A DNA stretch of 64,000 bases from Bog-756 sp963703145 (GCA_963703145.1 OY969793.1:1798001-1862000); one strand, 5' to 3'. Positions 9,042-18,865 are shown, numbered from the stretch's first letter. The notes: generated from the sequence alone by a model not told the origin. Program-made: numbers and translations.

Positions 9042-9115
9042 CGGGACGTAGCGCAGCTTGGCAGCGCGCCTGCTTTGGGAGCAGGAGGTCGCGGGTTCAA
9101 ATCCCGCCGTCCCGA
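9042..9115 (+). tRNA. tRNA-Pro (anticodon TGG)
   Basis: Full cloverleaf: acceptor CGGGACG pairs with CGTCCCG, anticodon stem CCTGC/GCAGG encloses loop TTTGGGA with TGG at 9076-9078, and the T arm contains GGTTCAAATCC. Discriminator A at 9115. CCA is not encoded. Confidence 0.97.
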
Positions 9116-9123
9116 CGCAGGTC

Positions 9124-10884
9124 TCAGGCGCTGATGGGCAGACCGAACGAGGACACGATCTCACTGGCCGGTACGGGCTTCGAGAAGAGGAACCCCTGGG
9201 CCTGGTCGCAACCGAACGACTGGAGCAGGTCGAGCTGCTCGGTGGTCTCGACGCCCTCGGCAACCACCTTGAGGCCCAAGGCGTGCGCCAGCTTGATCAC
9301 GGCCGCCACGATCTCGCCCGACTCGGGGGTGGTGCCCAGCTCGGCCACGAAGGAGCGATCCACCTTCAACAGGTCGAGCGGGAAGTGCTGGAGGTAGCTC
9401 AACGACGAGTAGCCGGTGCCGAAGTCGTCGATGGCCAACAACACCCCCAGCCCCTTCAGGGCCGTAAGCACCTCGAGGGCGCCAGCGGCATCCTTCATCA
9501 GCGCACTCTCGGTGATCTCCAGCGTCAGGTGCTCGGGGGCGAGACCCGTCCGGGCCAGGATGCTCTCCACCGTCGAGACGATGAGGGGATCGTCGATCTG
9601 GCGGGCGGACAGGTTGACCTCGACCGAACCCTGGGGCCCGTTGTGGTCGCGGCGGTGCCAGTGGCGCAGCTGGTGGCAGGCCTGCTCGAGCACCCACGCC
9701 CCGATGGGGATGATCAGCCCGCTCTCCTCGGCGACGGGGATGAACCGGTACGGGGCCACCAGTCCCTGGTGGGGATGGTCCCAGCGAATCAGCGCCTCGA
9801 CGCTGACCGTCGTTGCCCCACCCAGCTCCACCACCGGCTGGTAGTGAAGGGCGAGCTCCTGGCGCTCGAGCGCACGGTGCAAGGAGTGCTCGGTGGTCAT
9901 GCGGTCGAGGAGCTCGATCCGCATCGACTCGCCGTAGGTCTCGATGGCCTTGCCGCCCCGGACCTTGGCCCGGTACATGGCCGAGCTGGCGTTGGCCACC
10001 AGGTGTGCTGCCTGGTCGATGCCGAAGGTGTTGAGCGCCACGCCGACCGACGCGTCGAGGAACAGCTCGGAGCCTCCCACCTCGAACGGTCGGGCCAGCG
10101 CCCGGTGAGCCCGGTCGGCGAAGGCCGAGGCACGGTCGTGGGCGCTCTCGTCGGGGCCCTCGAACAGGGCGAGGAACTCGTCGCTTCCGGACCGGGCCAC
10201 CACCGTGGCGTCACCGGCCGCTCCCACTAGGCGCTCGGCCACCATCACCAGCACGGCGTCACCGGCCCCGTAGCCGAGGATGGTGTTGATGGTCTTGAAC
10301 CGGTCGAGGTCGAGGAGGACCACGCCGATCGAGCCGGCTGCCACGTGAGGTCGGGCCAACGCCGCGGCTAGCGCCCGCTCGAACTCGACCCGGTTCGGGA
10401 GCCCGGTCAGCTGATCGACGAGCGGGTCGACGCCCGGCCCCCCAAGGAGCATCGACTCCGAGGCCGACCGCTCCATCCATCCGGCGCCGACGTCCTCCTT
10501 GGTCAGGTTGACGAACCCGCCGACACACCGATCGGCGAGCTGGCCGGTGAGGAACAGGCGCCCGTCGACGCCCAGCCGGCGGCCGTCACGGTGCATCAGC
10601 TCGAATTTCATGTGTTCGCCACCGAGGGCGTCGGGGTGCTCAGGATCGAAGCGCTCACCCACCGCCGTCGCAGCCAGGAAGGCCATGGGATCCCCGAGCT
10701 CCAGGGGCAACAGGGTCTCGACCGCTGGTCGACCGACCACTTCGTCACGCTGCCAGCCGAAGACCTCCTCGGCGCGGGGGTTCCATTCGACCACCACACC
10801 CGAGCCGTCCACCTCGACGTAGGCCTCCGGCCACAACCAGACGAAGCCGTTGCACCGGTACCGCCAGTTGGAAAAGGTGATCAT
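9124..10884 (-). CDS. PAS-GGDEF(degenerate)-EAL c-di-GMP phosphodiesterase
   Basis: 586 aa. A PAS domain occupies about residues 10-130 (VVVEWNPRAEEVFGWQRDEVVG). In the GGDEF domain the signature reads GSDEF (233-237) after ARS, and no RxxD inhibitory site precedes it, so cyclase activity is doubtful. The EAL domain starts at Glu363 (VEALIRWDHP) and keeps LEITES, AIDDFGTGYSSL, LKVDRSF and AEGVET. Best read as a sensor-controlled phosphodiesterase. No membrane segments. Start ATG at 10884 is the earliest plausible, with GGGGG just upstream. Its stop is 9 bp past tRNA-Pro, on the opposite strand. Confidence 0.9.
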   Translation of the reverse strand: MITFSNWRYRCNGFVWLWPEAYVEVDGSGVVVEWNPRAEEVFGWQRDEVVGRPAVETLLPLELGDPMAFLAATAVGERFDPEHPDALGGEHMKFELMHRDGRRLGVDGRLFLTGQLADRCVGGFVNLTKEDVGAGWMERSASESMLLGGPGVDPLVDQLTGLPNRVEFERALAAALARPHVAAGSIGVVLLDLDRFKTINTILGYGAGDAVLVMVAERLVGAAGDATVVARSGSDEFLALFEGPDESAHDRASAFADRAHRALARPFEVGGSELFLDASVGVALNTFGIDQAAHLVANASSAMYRAKVRGGKAIETYGESMRIELLDRMTTEHSLHRALERQELALHYQPVVELGGATTVSVEALIRWDHPHQGLVAPYRFIPVAEESGLIIPIGAWVLEQACHQLRHWHRRDHNGPQGSVEVNLSARQIDDPLIVSTVESILARTGLAPEHLTLEITESALMKDAAGALEVLTALKGLGVLLAIDDFGTGYSSLSYLQHFPLDLLKVDRSFVAELGTTPESGEIVAAVIKLAHALGLKVVAEGVETTEQLDLLQSFGCDQAQGFLFSKPVPASEIVSSFGLPISA

Positions 10885-11161
10885 CGGCCCCCGGTCGGGC
10901 CCGCCGACGCTGGTCGGAGCCGCGCGGGTACGCCGATGCGTTGGCCCGGACTCACCGGACCCTCATCCCATTCCTCCACACTGCCTCCACCCGAGATGCT
11001 CGGCCATGGCTCATCGCCCGAATCCGTTTTCGGTGACACACGGTCGAACACCGAGGCCCTGAGCGTTTGGGGGCATGGTAGGCAACCACCCCGGCCGGAG
11101 CAAGGATCCTCCGCTGGGGGGGCTGTTCCCATGAGCCGGACGGCAACCCCAGCCGTGTACC

Positions 11162-12220
11162 GTGCCTGGCGTGGTCGTCGTCACCGGAGCCGTTCAGAAA
11201 GAGGCGTGGGCCGCCAAGATCCTTCCCCCGGTCGAACAGGTCAGACCGGGTCTGTGGTCCATTCCGGTCCCGATCCCCAACAACCCGCTCCGGTACGTGC
11301 TGGTCTACGCCATCGAGCTCACCGGGGGCGGTGTAGCCATGGTGGACGCCGGATGGAATACCGACGACGCCTGGGCCGCACTGTCCGAGGGCCTGGCCAG
11401 CGCCGGCGGCAGTGTCGCCGACGTGCGGGCCGTGATGGTCACCCACATCCATCCGGATCACTACGGCCTGGCCGGCAGGGTCCGCGAGGAGTCCGGCGCC
11501 TGGATCGGGCTCCACCCGGCCGACGCCATCATGCTCGAGTCGCGCTACGGCGACACCGATGAGCTCCTGGCCAACATGCTCCACTTCCTCACCGACTCCG
11601 GCGTACCCGAGGACAAGCTCCCCGACCTGACGATGGCCTCGATGGCCGTCAAGTCCATGGTGACCATGGCGGCTCCCGACGTACTGTTCGAGGACGGCGG
11701 CGTCGTCGACCTGCCCGGGTGGCCGCTCCGCACCATCTGGACGCCGGGTCACTCCCCCGGCCACATCTGCTTTTACAGCCAGGAGCAGCGGCTGCTCATC
11801 TCCGGCGACCACGTGCTCCCAAGGATCACGCCCAACATCTCGGTCCACGCCCAACAGGCCCCCAATCCGCTGGGGGACTTTCTCGAGTCCCTGGCCAAGG
11901 TCCGGGACCTGGCCACCGACGAGGTGCTCCCGGGACACGAATACCGGTTCGCCGACCTCCCAGCACGGGTCGACGAACTCGTCGACCACCACGTCGAGCG
12001 ACTCGGGGAGATCCAAGGGGTAATCGAACGGCACCCGGGGTCAACGGCGTGGGACATCACCCTCCAGCTCCACTGGTCGCGCCCCTGGGACGAGATCGAG
12101 TCGTTCATGCAACGACAGGCCAACGGTGAGACCCTGGCGCACTGCGTCCTGCTCGAGCTGCAGGACCGGATCCGGCGGGAGGGGAGCCAGCCCGCCCGAT
12201 TCTTCCCGGTGAGCCAATGA
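11162..12220 (+). CDS. MBL-fold (metallo-beta-lactamase) hydrolase
   Basis: 352 aa from a GTG at 11162 (a GTG at 11171 is equally possible). Zinc motif THIHPDHYGLAG near residue 98, then GHSPGHICF, the SGDHVLP aspartate and PGHEYRF. A C-terminal helical winged-helix-like tail follows (DHHVERLGEI..., HPGSTAWDITLQL), as in LACTB2-like and related hydrolases. The substrate is unknown. The stop overlaps the next start by 4 bp (ATGA), so the pair is translationally coupled. Confidence 0.88.
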   Translation: MPGVVVVTGAVQKEAWAAKILPPVEQVRPGLWSIPVPIPNNPLRYVLVYAIELTGGGVAMVDAGWNTDDAWAALSEGLASAGGSVADVRAVMVTHIHPDHYGLAGRVREESGAWIGLHPADAIMLESRYGDTDELLANMLHFLTDSGVPEDKLPDLTMASMAVKSMVTMAAPDVLFEDGGVVDLPGWPLRTIWTPGHSPGHICFYSQEQRLLISGDHVLPRITPNISVHAQQAPNPLGDFLESLAKVRDLATDEVLPGHEYRFADLPARVDELVDHHVERLGEIQGVIERHPGSTAWDITLQLHWSRPWDEIESFMQRQANGETLAHCVLLELQDRIRREGSQPARFFPVSQ

Positions 12221-14355
12221 CCGGGGCCGACGACCGCCAGCAGCGCCGGTCCCGTGAGCTGCGCCGACTTCAGCAACGACGCCGCCGAACGGCATCGTTG
12301 GTCGCACTGATCATCCTGGTGGTGATCGGCATCGTCGTGGCATCGTGTACTGGCGGGTCGGGCTCGAACTCCGCGGCGTCCACCACCACAACCGCCACTG
12401 CCGCCACCGGTGCGACCAAGGCGGCGGCCGGTGCCTCTGTGGCCAAGGTCACCAGGGGTATCCCCTCCATCGAGGCCGGGGTCGAGCCGTGGCCCCTGCC
12501 CGCCCCCCTCTCCCGCGAGTCGGTTGTGGCCAACGGCAAGGGATTGACCGTCCTGGGTGGGATCACGCCCTCGGGTGCGTCGTTGGCCGGCGTGTCCACC
12601 ATCGATCCCGTCCACGGCGCCATTGCCGCGGCCGCCACCCTCGCCGACCCGGTCCACGACGCCGCCTCGATGACCGTCGGGCATGCCACGTTCGTGCTGG
12701 GCGGCGGGTCGCCCGACACGGTGGCAACCGTCCAGTCGGTCCGGTCGCCCTCGATCCCCCCTGGAGCCAGCTCGGCCGGCACCGTGGTGGGCCAACTCCC
12801 CCAGCCCCGCTCCGACCTGGCCACGGCCACCATCGGCGCTACGACCTACGTCGTCGGCGGTTATGACGGCACCAACTACCTGCCGGGGGTGCTGGCCACC
12901 TCCGACGGGACCCACTTCACCACCGTGGCGTCCCTGCGGGTGCCTGTGCGCTACGCGGCGGTGGTGGCCGACGGCGGCGCGTTGTACGCCTTCGGCGGTG
13001 AGACGGCCTCGGCAGGGACCACCACGACCGCTACCGACGCCATCCAACGGATCGATCCGGCCACCCACCGGGTGACGGTGGTCGGCCATCTCCCCCAGGC
13101 CCTGTACGGGGCGGCCGCCTTCCTGATCGACGGGTCGGTGTACGTGGCCGGTGGCCAGGCTGCCGGGGGCCCGACGCTGACCCAGATCTACGCCTTCGGT
13201 CCCGCGACCGGGAAGGTGCTCGATGCAGGGCTGCTGCCCCAAGCCGACGCCTTCGCCGGGTATGCCACCCTCGGAACGGGTGCCAAGGCGGTCGGCTACC
13301 TCGTCGGCGGCGAGGTCACCTCGCAGTCCGGGTCCGACCAGGCCGGCGTGGCGTCCGGCAGCCTCACCTCGGTGATCTCCCTTCGTCCCAGCTCCTACGG
13401 CGGCCCGGCCGGCGGCCCGGGGGCGGGTGCCCCCTACGCCGGAACGTTCTTGATCGCCGACCGGGGGAACGACCGGCTCCTCGCCATCGACACGGCACGC
13501 AACACCACCTGGCAGTACCCGTCGGCCACCATGCCCCCGCCGCCTGGTGGGTTCTACTTCCCCGACGACGCGTTCTTCTTCAAGCACGGCACCGGCATCA
13601 TCTCCAACCAGGAGGACAACCACACCATCGTGGAGATCGGGTACCCCTCGGGCAAGATCCTCTGGCAGTACGGGCACCCGGGCTCCCCTGGGGCGGCTCC
13701 GGGCTACCTCGACCAGCCTGACGACGCCTATCTGCTGAAGTCCGGCACCGTGACCGTGGCAGACGCCTCCAACAACCGGATCCTGTTCATCTCGCCCCAG
13801 GGCCAGGTCACCAGTCAGATCGGCAATGGCGCCGACGCCCACGTCCCTCCCACCTCGATCGCCTACCCCAACGGCGACACGCCGCTCGACAACGGCGACG
13901 TCCTGGTGTCGGAGATCAACGGTTCGTGGGTGGATGAGTACACCCCGACGGGCACGCTGGTGTGGACCACCCACTTCCCGACGGTCAACTACCCCTCCGA
14001 TCCCCAGCAGCTGGGTCCGAACCTCTACCTGATGACCGATTACGATCCGCCGGCCGAGGGCCGGATCCTGGAGTTCACCCGGCAGGGCCAGATCGCCTGG
14101 CTCTATGACGCCCAATCCGGCGATGCCGCCCTGAAGAAGCCGTCGTTGGCCGAGCGCATGCCGAACGGTCTCATCATGGTCAACGACGACTACCGCAACC
14201 GGATGGTCGCCATCGACCCGAGGTACGACACCATCGTCTGGCAGTACGGCCTGACCGACGTGGCCGGCACCGCCCCGGGACTGGTGTCCATCCCCGACGG
14301 GTTCGACAACCTGCTGGCCAACGGCACCACGCCGACCCACCCCAACACCGGCTGA
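12217..14355 (+). CDS. Membrane-anchored double beta-propeller protein (kelch + NHL-like)
   Basis: 712 aa. A highly basic cytosolic N-terminus (residues 7-24, rich in RR) precedes a hydrophobic segment (28-43) and a lipobox-like VASC at 41-44, so it is probably lipid- or membrane-anchored outside. A Ala/Thr-rich linker follows. Residues about 90-400 carry kelch-type repeats (VVGGYDG, YAFGGET, YVAGGQA). After a Gly-rich joint, residues about 405-712 form an NHL/arylsulfotransferase-like propeller (IADRGNDRLLAID, VADASNNRILFIS, TWQYP, LWQYGHPG). No catalytic residues recognised. Coupled to the MBL hydrolase; convergent with dedA (7 bp between stops). Confidence 0.75.
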   Translation: MTGADDRQQRRSRELRRLQQRRRRTASLVALIILVVIGIVVASCTGGSGSNSAASTTTTATAATGATKAAAGASVAKVTRGIPSIEAGVEPWPLPAPLSRESVVANGKGLTVLGGITPSGASLAGVSTIDPVHGAIAAAATLADPVHDAASMTVGHATFVLGGGSPDTVATVQSVRSPSIPPGASSAGTVVGQLPQPRSDLATATIGATTYVVGGYDGTNYLPGVLATSDGTHFTTVASLRVPVRYAAVVADGGALYAFGGETASAGTTTTATDAIQRIDPATHRVTVVGHLPQALYGAAAFLIDGSVYVAGGQAAGGPTLTQIYAFGPATGKVLDAGLLPQADAFAGYATLGTGAKAVGYLVGGEVTSQSGSDQAGVASGSLTSVISLRPSSYGGPAGGPGAGAPYAGTFLIADRGNDRLLAIDTARNTTWQYPSATMPPPPGGFYFPDDAFFFKHGTGIISNQEDNHTIVEIGYPSGKILWQYGHPGSPGAAPGYLDQPDDAYLLKSGTVTVADASNNRILFISPQGQVTSQIGNGADAHVPPTSIAYPNGDTPLDNGDVLVSEINGSWVDEYTPTGTLVWTTHFPTVNYPSDPQQLGPNLYLMTDYDPPAEGRILEFTRQGQIAWLYDAQSGDAALKKPSLAERMPNGLIMVNDDYRNRMVAIDPRYDTIVWQYGLTDVAGTAPGLVSIPDGFDNLLANGTTPTHPNTG

Positions 14356-14361
14356 CACCGT

Positions 14362-15144
14362 TCACGGCGGCGGCGAACCCCCGACCTCGTCCGCGATGGA
14401 GCGCTCGTGGCCCAACGGCACTCCACGGTCGGGCGACTCGGGCCCGGCGTCGGAGAACTCGGTGGCCAGTCGACCCCGCTCCCGGCGCTTCAGCACCGCC
14501 CGGACCACCACCGCCACGACCACGATGGCTCCCACCACCGCCAGTGACCACAGACCCACCTCGCTCAGGATCCTCTCGAAGGACAGGCCCACGACGTAGC
14601 CCAGCAGCGTGTAGCCCACACCCCAGATGAGGCCGCCAATGGCGTTGTAGAAGAGGAACGTCCGGTAGCGGAGACCACTCATGCCGGCCAGCCCCGGGAT
14701 GAGGGCGCGGGCGAAGGCCACGAATCGGCCGAGGAACACCGCGGGTCCGCCGTAATGCTCGAGCATCCCCATGGTGCGGCTCACCGCAGCATTGCCCTTC
14801 AACGGGCGCCGCTCCGTCAGCCACGGCCCGGCCCGCTTGCCGACCTCGAAGCCGACCGAGTCACCGACGATGGCGCACACCACGACCACAGCCATCATGG
14901 CGATGAGGTTGACCGCCCCGAGTCCGGCGAGGACCCCGCCGATCACCACCGCCGTCTCCCCCGGGATGAAGAACCCAACCAACAAGGCGGCCTCGGCGAA
15001 TGCCAGGAAGCCCACCAGGGCATAGGCCGTCGGCCCGTGGAAGTGCAGGAGCCACCCGGTGACCCCTCCCGGATTGCTGGAGCCCGACGATGCCGTCGCC
15101 ATCATCAGCTGCCCTGCCACCCCACCAGCCAGGTGGGCCGTCAC
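14362..15144 (-). CDS. DedA family membrane protein (VTT domain)
   Basis: 260 aa integral membrane protein. DedA proteins are half-conserved flippase/transport-like proteins needed for envelope integrity. The signature FIPGETAVVIGG lies near residue 58, and GRFVAFARALIPGLAGMS near 142 carries the conserved Arg residues; both re-entrant segments are thus present. The C-terminal tail is charged and disordered. GTG at 15144 is used; MMATASSG, about 14 residues in, is an alternative. Confidence 0.9.
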   Translation of the reverse strand: MTAHLAGGVAGQLMMATASSGSSNPGGVTGWLLHFHGPTAYALVGFLAFAEAALLVGFFIPGETAVVIGGVLAGLGAVNLIAMMAVVVVCAIVGDSVGFEVGKRAGPWLTERRPLKGNAAVSRTMGMLEHYGGPAVFLGRFVAFARALIPGLAGMSGLRYRTFLFYNAIGGLIWGVGYTLLGYVVGLSFERILSEVGLWSLAVVGAIVVVAVVVRAVLKRRERGRLATEFSDAGPESPDRGVPLGHERSIADEVGGSPPP

Positions 15145-15151
15145 CCCACCC

Positions 15152-15574
15152 TCACCGGGCGAGGGTCACGCTGGTCCACGTCCGCCGGCGGCAGGCGGGA
15201 CAGGTCATCCACCGGTCGAAGGCCCGTCCGGGGATCCAGGCACCGAAGGGAAGCTGCAGCATGAGGAATCCGAGGAGACCCACCCGACTCACCGATCCGC
15301 ACGAGGAGCAGGTGACGACCAACACCCCCCGGGCCGGCAGCGGCTCGGTGACCACGCCAGCAGGCGCCTCACGGTCACCGGCAGGGGTAGCCGAGGAGAA
15401 GAGCGCGTGCTTGCCGGCGGGCCGGGCGTGGCGGCGGCGCGGGTCGAACTGGACCGGTCGGGTGCCGTGGACCGTCCCCTGGTCGGCATCGCCGCCGTCG
15501 CCGGCGACGGCCTCCTCATCGACAGGCAGCCAGTAGAGCGCCCGCTTCCCCAACGGGTCGGGGCCGTCGGGCAC
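15152..15574 (-). CDS. Small conserved zinc-ribbon-like protein coupled to ParA
   Basis: 140 aa from a GTG that shares one base with the parA stop (TAGTG), so the true start is inside a longer open frame. Begins MPDGPDPLGKRALYWLPVD. The centre is GKHALFSS, and the C-terminal half has CSSCG and MTCPACRRRTW, a probable zinc ribbon, around a hydrophobic segment (GLLGFLMLQLPFGAWIPG). The pattern is familiar from actinobacterial hypothetical proteins; function unknown. Strict coupling to ParA suggests a joint role. Confidence 0.7.
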   Translation of the reverse strand: MPDGPDPLGKRALYWLPVDEEAVAGDGGDADQGTVHGTRPVQFDPRRRHARPAGKHALFSSATPAGDREAPAGVVTEPLPARGVLVVTCSSCGSVSRVGLLGFLMLQLPFGAWIPGRAFDRWMTCPACRRRTWTSVTLAR

Positions 15575-16359
15575 TACCCGGGGCTGCCAGCCACCACGCT
15601 CATGTCGAGCAAGGTGCGGGCCAGCTGGCGGTAGGCCAGGGCACCGGGCGAGTTCGGCGCGTGCTGGAGGATCGACTTGCCCCGTGCGGGGGCTTCGGCG
15701 AACCGGATCGACTTGCGCACCGGCGGCTGGAGGACGGGGATGCCGTAGCGCGACTCCACCTCTTCGATGATGTGACGGGAGTGCCGGGTCCGGTCGTCGT
15801 ACATGGTGGCGATGATCCCCCGGACGGTGAGCTCGCTGTTGGCGAAGGCCCGGACATCCTCGATGGTCTCCAGCAGCTGGCCGACTCCCCGATGGGAGAG
15901 CGCCTCGCACTGCAGGGGAACGAGCACGGCGTCAGCGGCGGTCAGGCCGTTGATGGTGAGGACCCCGAGTGACGGCGGGCAGTCGATCAGGATCAGGTCG
16001 TAGCGGTCGAGGATGGGCTCGAGGGCCCGCTCTAGGACGTGCTCTCTCCCCGTGCGGGTCAACAGGTGCACCTCGGACCCGGCCAAGTCGATGGTGGCCG
16101 GGAGCAGGTCGAGGAGGGGGACTCCGGGGACCGGGAGGGTGACCTCGGCGACACTGTCCCGACGCACGAAGACATCGTGCAGCGAGCGATCCAGAGCGTC
16201 AGGGTCGAACCCCAGAGAGAAGGTCAGGCAGGCCTGCGGATCGAGATCCACGACCAGGGTCCGCCGCCCGAATTCGGCCGATGCCACGCCGAGGGAGTGC
16301 ACGGTGGTGGTCTTGGCCACACCGCCCTTCTGGTTGGCCACGGCCAGCACGTCGGTCAC
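15574..16359 (-). CDS. ParA family ATPase (orphan)
   Basis: 261 aa from the GTG at 16359. Deviant Walker A KGGVAKTTT (residues 11-19) with the signature Lys11, VDLDPQACLT for the A' motif, and LILIDCPPSLG for Walker B. Full ParA/Soj-type fold. No ParB or parS-like sequence is adjacent, so it may position some other cargo. Followed by a one-base-overlapping zinc-ribbon gene. Confidence 0.88.
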   Translation of the reverse strand: MTDVLAVANQKGGVAKTTTVHSLGVASAEFGRRTLVVDLDPQACLTFSLGFDPDALDRSLHDVFVRRDSVAEVTLPVPGVPLLDLLPATIDLAGSEVHLLTRTGREHVLERALEPILDRYDLILIDCPPSLGVLTINGLTAADAVLVPLQCEALSHRGVGQLLETIEDVRAFANSELTVRGIIATMYDDRTRHSRHIIEEVESRYGIPVLQPPVRKSIRFAEAPARGKSILQHAPNSPGALAYRQLARTLLDMSVVAGSPG

Positions 16360-16400
16360 CCGCGGAGTCTACGCCCCTGTGCCGAAAGCACAATGGGGGC

Positions 16401-18810
16401 TCAGAACCCTGCCATTCCGACGATCGGCCTGTTCAGGGGCCTCCCGCCCATCGACCCCAGGAACGGCGCCGAGCCGGTGAAGACACCCCCGTCCGACGCC
16501 ACGAACCGGTAGCCGCTGGCATTCGACGTGGCCGCCATGCCCACGATCGGAGCATTCAGGCGGACCCCGCCGGTCGACCCGAAGAACGGAGCACCACCGA
16601 AGGTGAAGATCCCACCGTCGGAGGCCACCTCCCAGTACCCCCCGGTGTTGGTGTCGTTGACCGAGGCCACCACGGGCTGGTTCAGCTTCTGGCCGCCCAC
16701 CGACCCCGAGAACGGCGCGTCCCCGAAGGTGAAGATGCCGCCATCCGAGGCGACCATGCGGTAGCCCTGCCCATCGGTGGCCGCCGACATCCCCACGATG
16801 GGCTTGTTGAGCGGCTTGCCCCCTTCAGAGCCGTAGAAGTGGGCATCCCCGAAGGCGAAGATGCCGCCGTCGGCGGCCACCTCCCAGTACCCCCTGCCAT
16901 CCGGGGTGGCCGCCATCCCGACGATGGGCTGGTTGAGCTTCCTTCCACCTTCGGACCCGTAGAAGTGGGCACCACCGAAGGCGAAGATGCCGCCGTCGGC
17001 GGCCACCTCCCAGTACCCACCGGTGGCCGGCGCCATGGCCACACCCACCACCGGTGCGTTGAGCCGGAGGCTGCCGGTCGAGCCGCAGAACGGCCTCGAC
17101 CCGAAGGTGAATACCCCGCCGTCCGAGGCGGTCAGGAGATAGCCGGAATACGCCGCAGCGGGCACCGAGCACGGTGCGACCAAGCCCCGCGGGGTGGCAC
17201 CCGAGGCATTGCCCGTGAGTTGGGGATCGTGATGGAACATGGGCCACGCGGTGCCGCTCACCGCCTTGGCACCATTGGAGCTGGCGATCTCGTAGTGGTC
17301 GACCTCACCCTCCGCCGGCGAGCCCGGACCTCCGGTGGGTACGTAGCCGGCCAGGGTGATGCCGATGGTGCCGTTGGGGTCCCTGGTCACGAGGGGCGAG
17401 TTCTGCAGACCGAGGTTGGGGCTGAGCGTGGCGATCTGGGCACCGGTCCTTCCGTCGAAGACCCAGGCACCGTTGATCGTTGGGACGATCACGTCGTTGT
17501 AGCCGGATCCGGTCAGATCAGCGGTCACCACCGATCCGATGACCCGACCGATGTTGGTCTGCTTCCAGATGGTCTGGCCCGTTGCGGCGTTGAGCACGTA
17601 CACCGATCCCGAGTTACCGGCACCTTGGTCGGTGCCCTCGACCACCTGGAGCGCGCTCGTTACCCAACACGTCGGAGAGGGCGGGCGAAGAGAAGGTGCT
17701 GCCGTCAACGGGCGCCGACCAGAGGAGATTGCACTGTCCGTCGTACTCCTTGACCGTGTTCGTGTCCGAAGCCCCGGGGAAGTAGGCACCGGTACCGATG
17801 ACGATGCCAGGCCGGCCGAAGGCAAGCACGTCACCCACCGCCGGCGACGAGTCCACCACCTGGTTGGTGTCGGCCCGACAGATCTGGTTGCCCTGGGCGC
17901 TCAAGATGCGCAGATGGCCGCCGTTGGTGTAGCGCTGGCCGCGACCCACACCCGCCGTCTGATCCCCTCCGACGATGATCTCGTTCTGGCCGGTGCCGTA
18001 GAGATCGTCCAGGCTTGCCGTGGAGTGGGTGCTGTCAGAGTTGAAGAACGGCCAGCCCCCCAGTGGCGCCCCTGAGCCGGCGTCTAGGGAGTAGGCCACC
18101 TGGCCGAGCGACCCGGCGAAGAGGTTCGAGGCACCCTGCAGTGGGCCGACAGCGATGCCGGCCTGGACGCCGATATCGGGCTGGTCGTCGGTCGAGGGAT
18201 TGATCACGGGCGTGAACCAACGCTGGAGTCCGGCCGCGTTGAAGGCCTGGTAGCCGCCGGTCGTGGCGTCGGTGTCATTCCCGGACCCGACGACGATCTC
18301 GGTGGTGCCGCCCGGTGTGGCCACCGACGGGGTGGAGTCGATGGGCCCGCTCTCATTGGTGGTGGGCCAACCGGACACCGACGTGGGCTGTGGTGGGCTC
18401 CCCGAGGACGACGGGTTACCCAAGTGAAAGGCGTAGACGTGGTCGCTACGGTCTCCGACCACCACGGACGGCTGCCCGTCGAGGGTGGCCACGATCGGTG
18501 AGGACTCAGCGATGGGCTGGCCGATGTCCGAGAGGGGCCCGGACGACCAGGTCTCGGTCCAGCCGGACGGGACACCCACGAGGTTCGGCCTTGCCCACCC
18601 TCCGCTGTGTGGCTGGGCCGCCGCTCCGGCGACAGAGGCCGGCACGGCTGCTGACGCGGCCAACACCACGAGTGCTCCGACCACACCCGCTGCGCGCTTC
18701 CGAACCGGTGGGCCCGGGGGCAACGAGGGTCCGCCACCGGCAGCTGTCGCAATGGCCCGTGACCTTGAGTGAGATGCGAGAGAACGGATCGGACCAGGAT
18801 AGGCGCACAC
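16401..18810 (-). pseudogene. Secreted beta-propeller/repeat protein, split by a frameshift near 17655
   Basis: About 800 codons in two frames. The first half runs leftward from a GTG at 18810: basic stretch, signal peptide (GVVGALVVLAASAAVPASVAGAAA), then FG-GAP/PQQ-like propeller blades (IVATLDGQPSVVVGDRSDHV, IIVGGDQ). It loses frame after SSPALSDVLGN at about 17665-17655. The neighbouring frame resumes at once with ALQVVEGTDQ and continues VYVLNAATGQ...GRVIGSVVTADLTGSG, then six C-terminal repeats. One missing base in the GCGCGC stretch around 17652-17656 explains it. Both halves look well preserved, so this may be a sequencing error or a recent mutation. Likely an exported surface or envelope protein. 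Confidence 0.72.
16404..17150 (-). repeat. Six tandem ~42-residue (126-bp) coding repeats
   Basis: Six copies of the pattern GYW.VA.DGGIF.FG.A.F.GS.GG..LN.PIVGMA. The middle copies are nearest to one another, the first (GYLLTASDGGVF) and last are most diverged, and the last copy lacks one residue (VFTGSAPF). Three copies keep GYWEVA. This repeat type is common in secreted acidimicrobial proteins. Confidence 0.85.
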
Positions 18811-18865
18811 CGCCGGGCCCCGGGGTCAGGGTCCACGGCCTGCCCGACGGTCGACCCTGGCTTGG

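Noticed and set aside
11773..14358. 861-residue minus-strand open frame
   Set aside because: Gly/Arg/His-rich shadow of the kelch-NHL and MBL genes; the plus frames hold the recognised motifs.
16404..17150. CRISPR-like periodicity
   Set aside because: The repeat is 126 bp with no unique spacers; it is a coding protein repeat.
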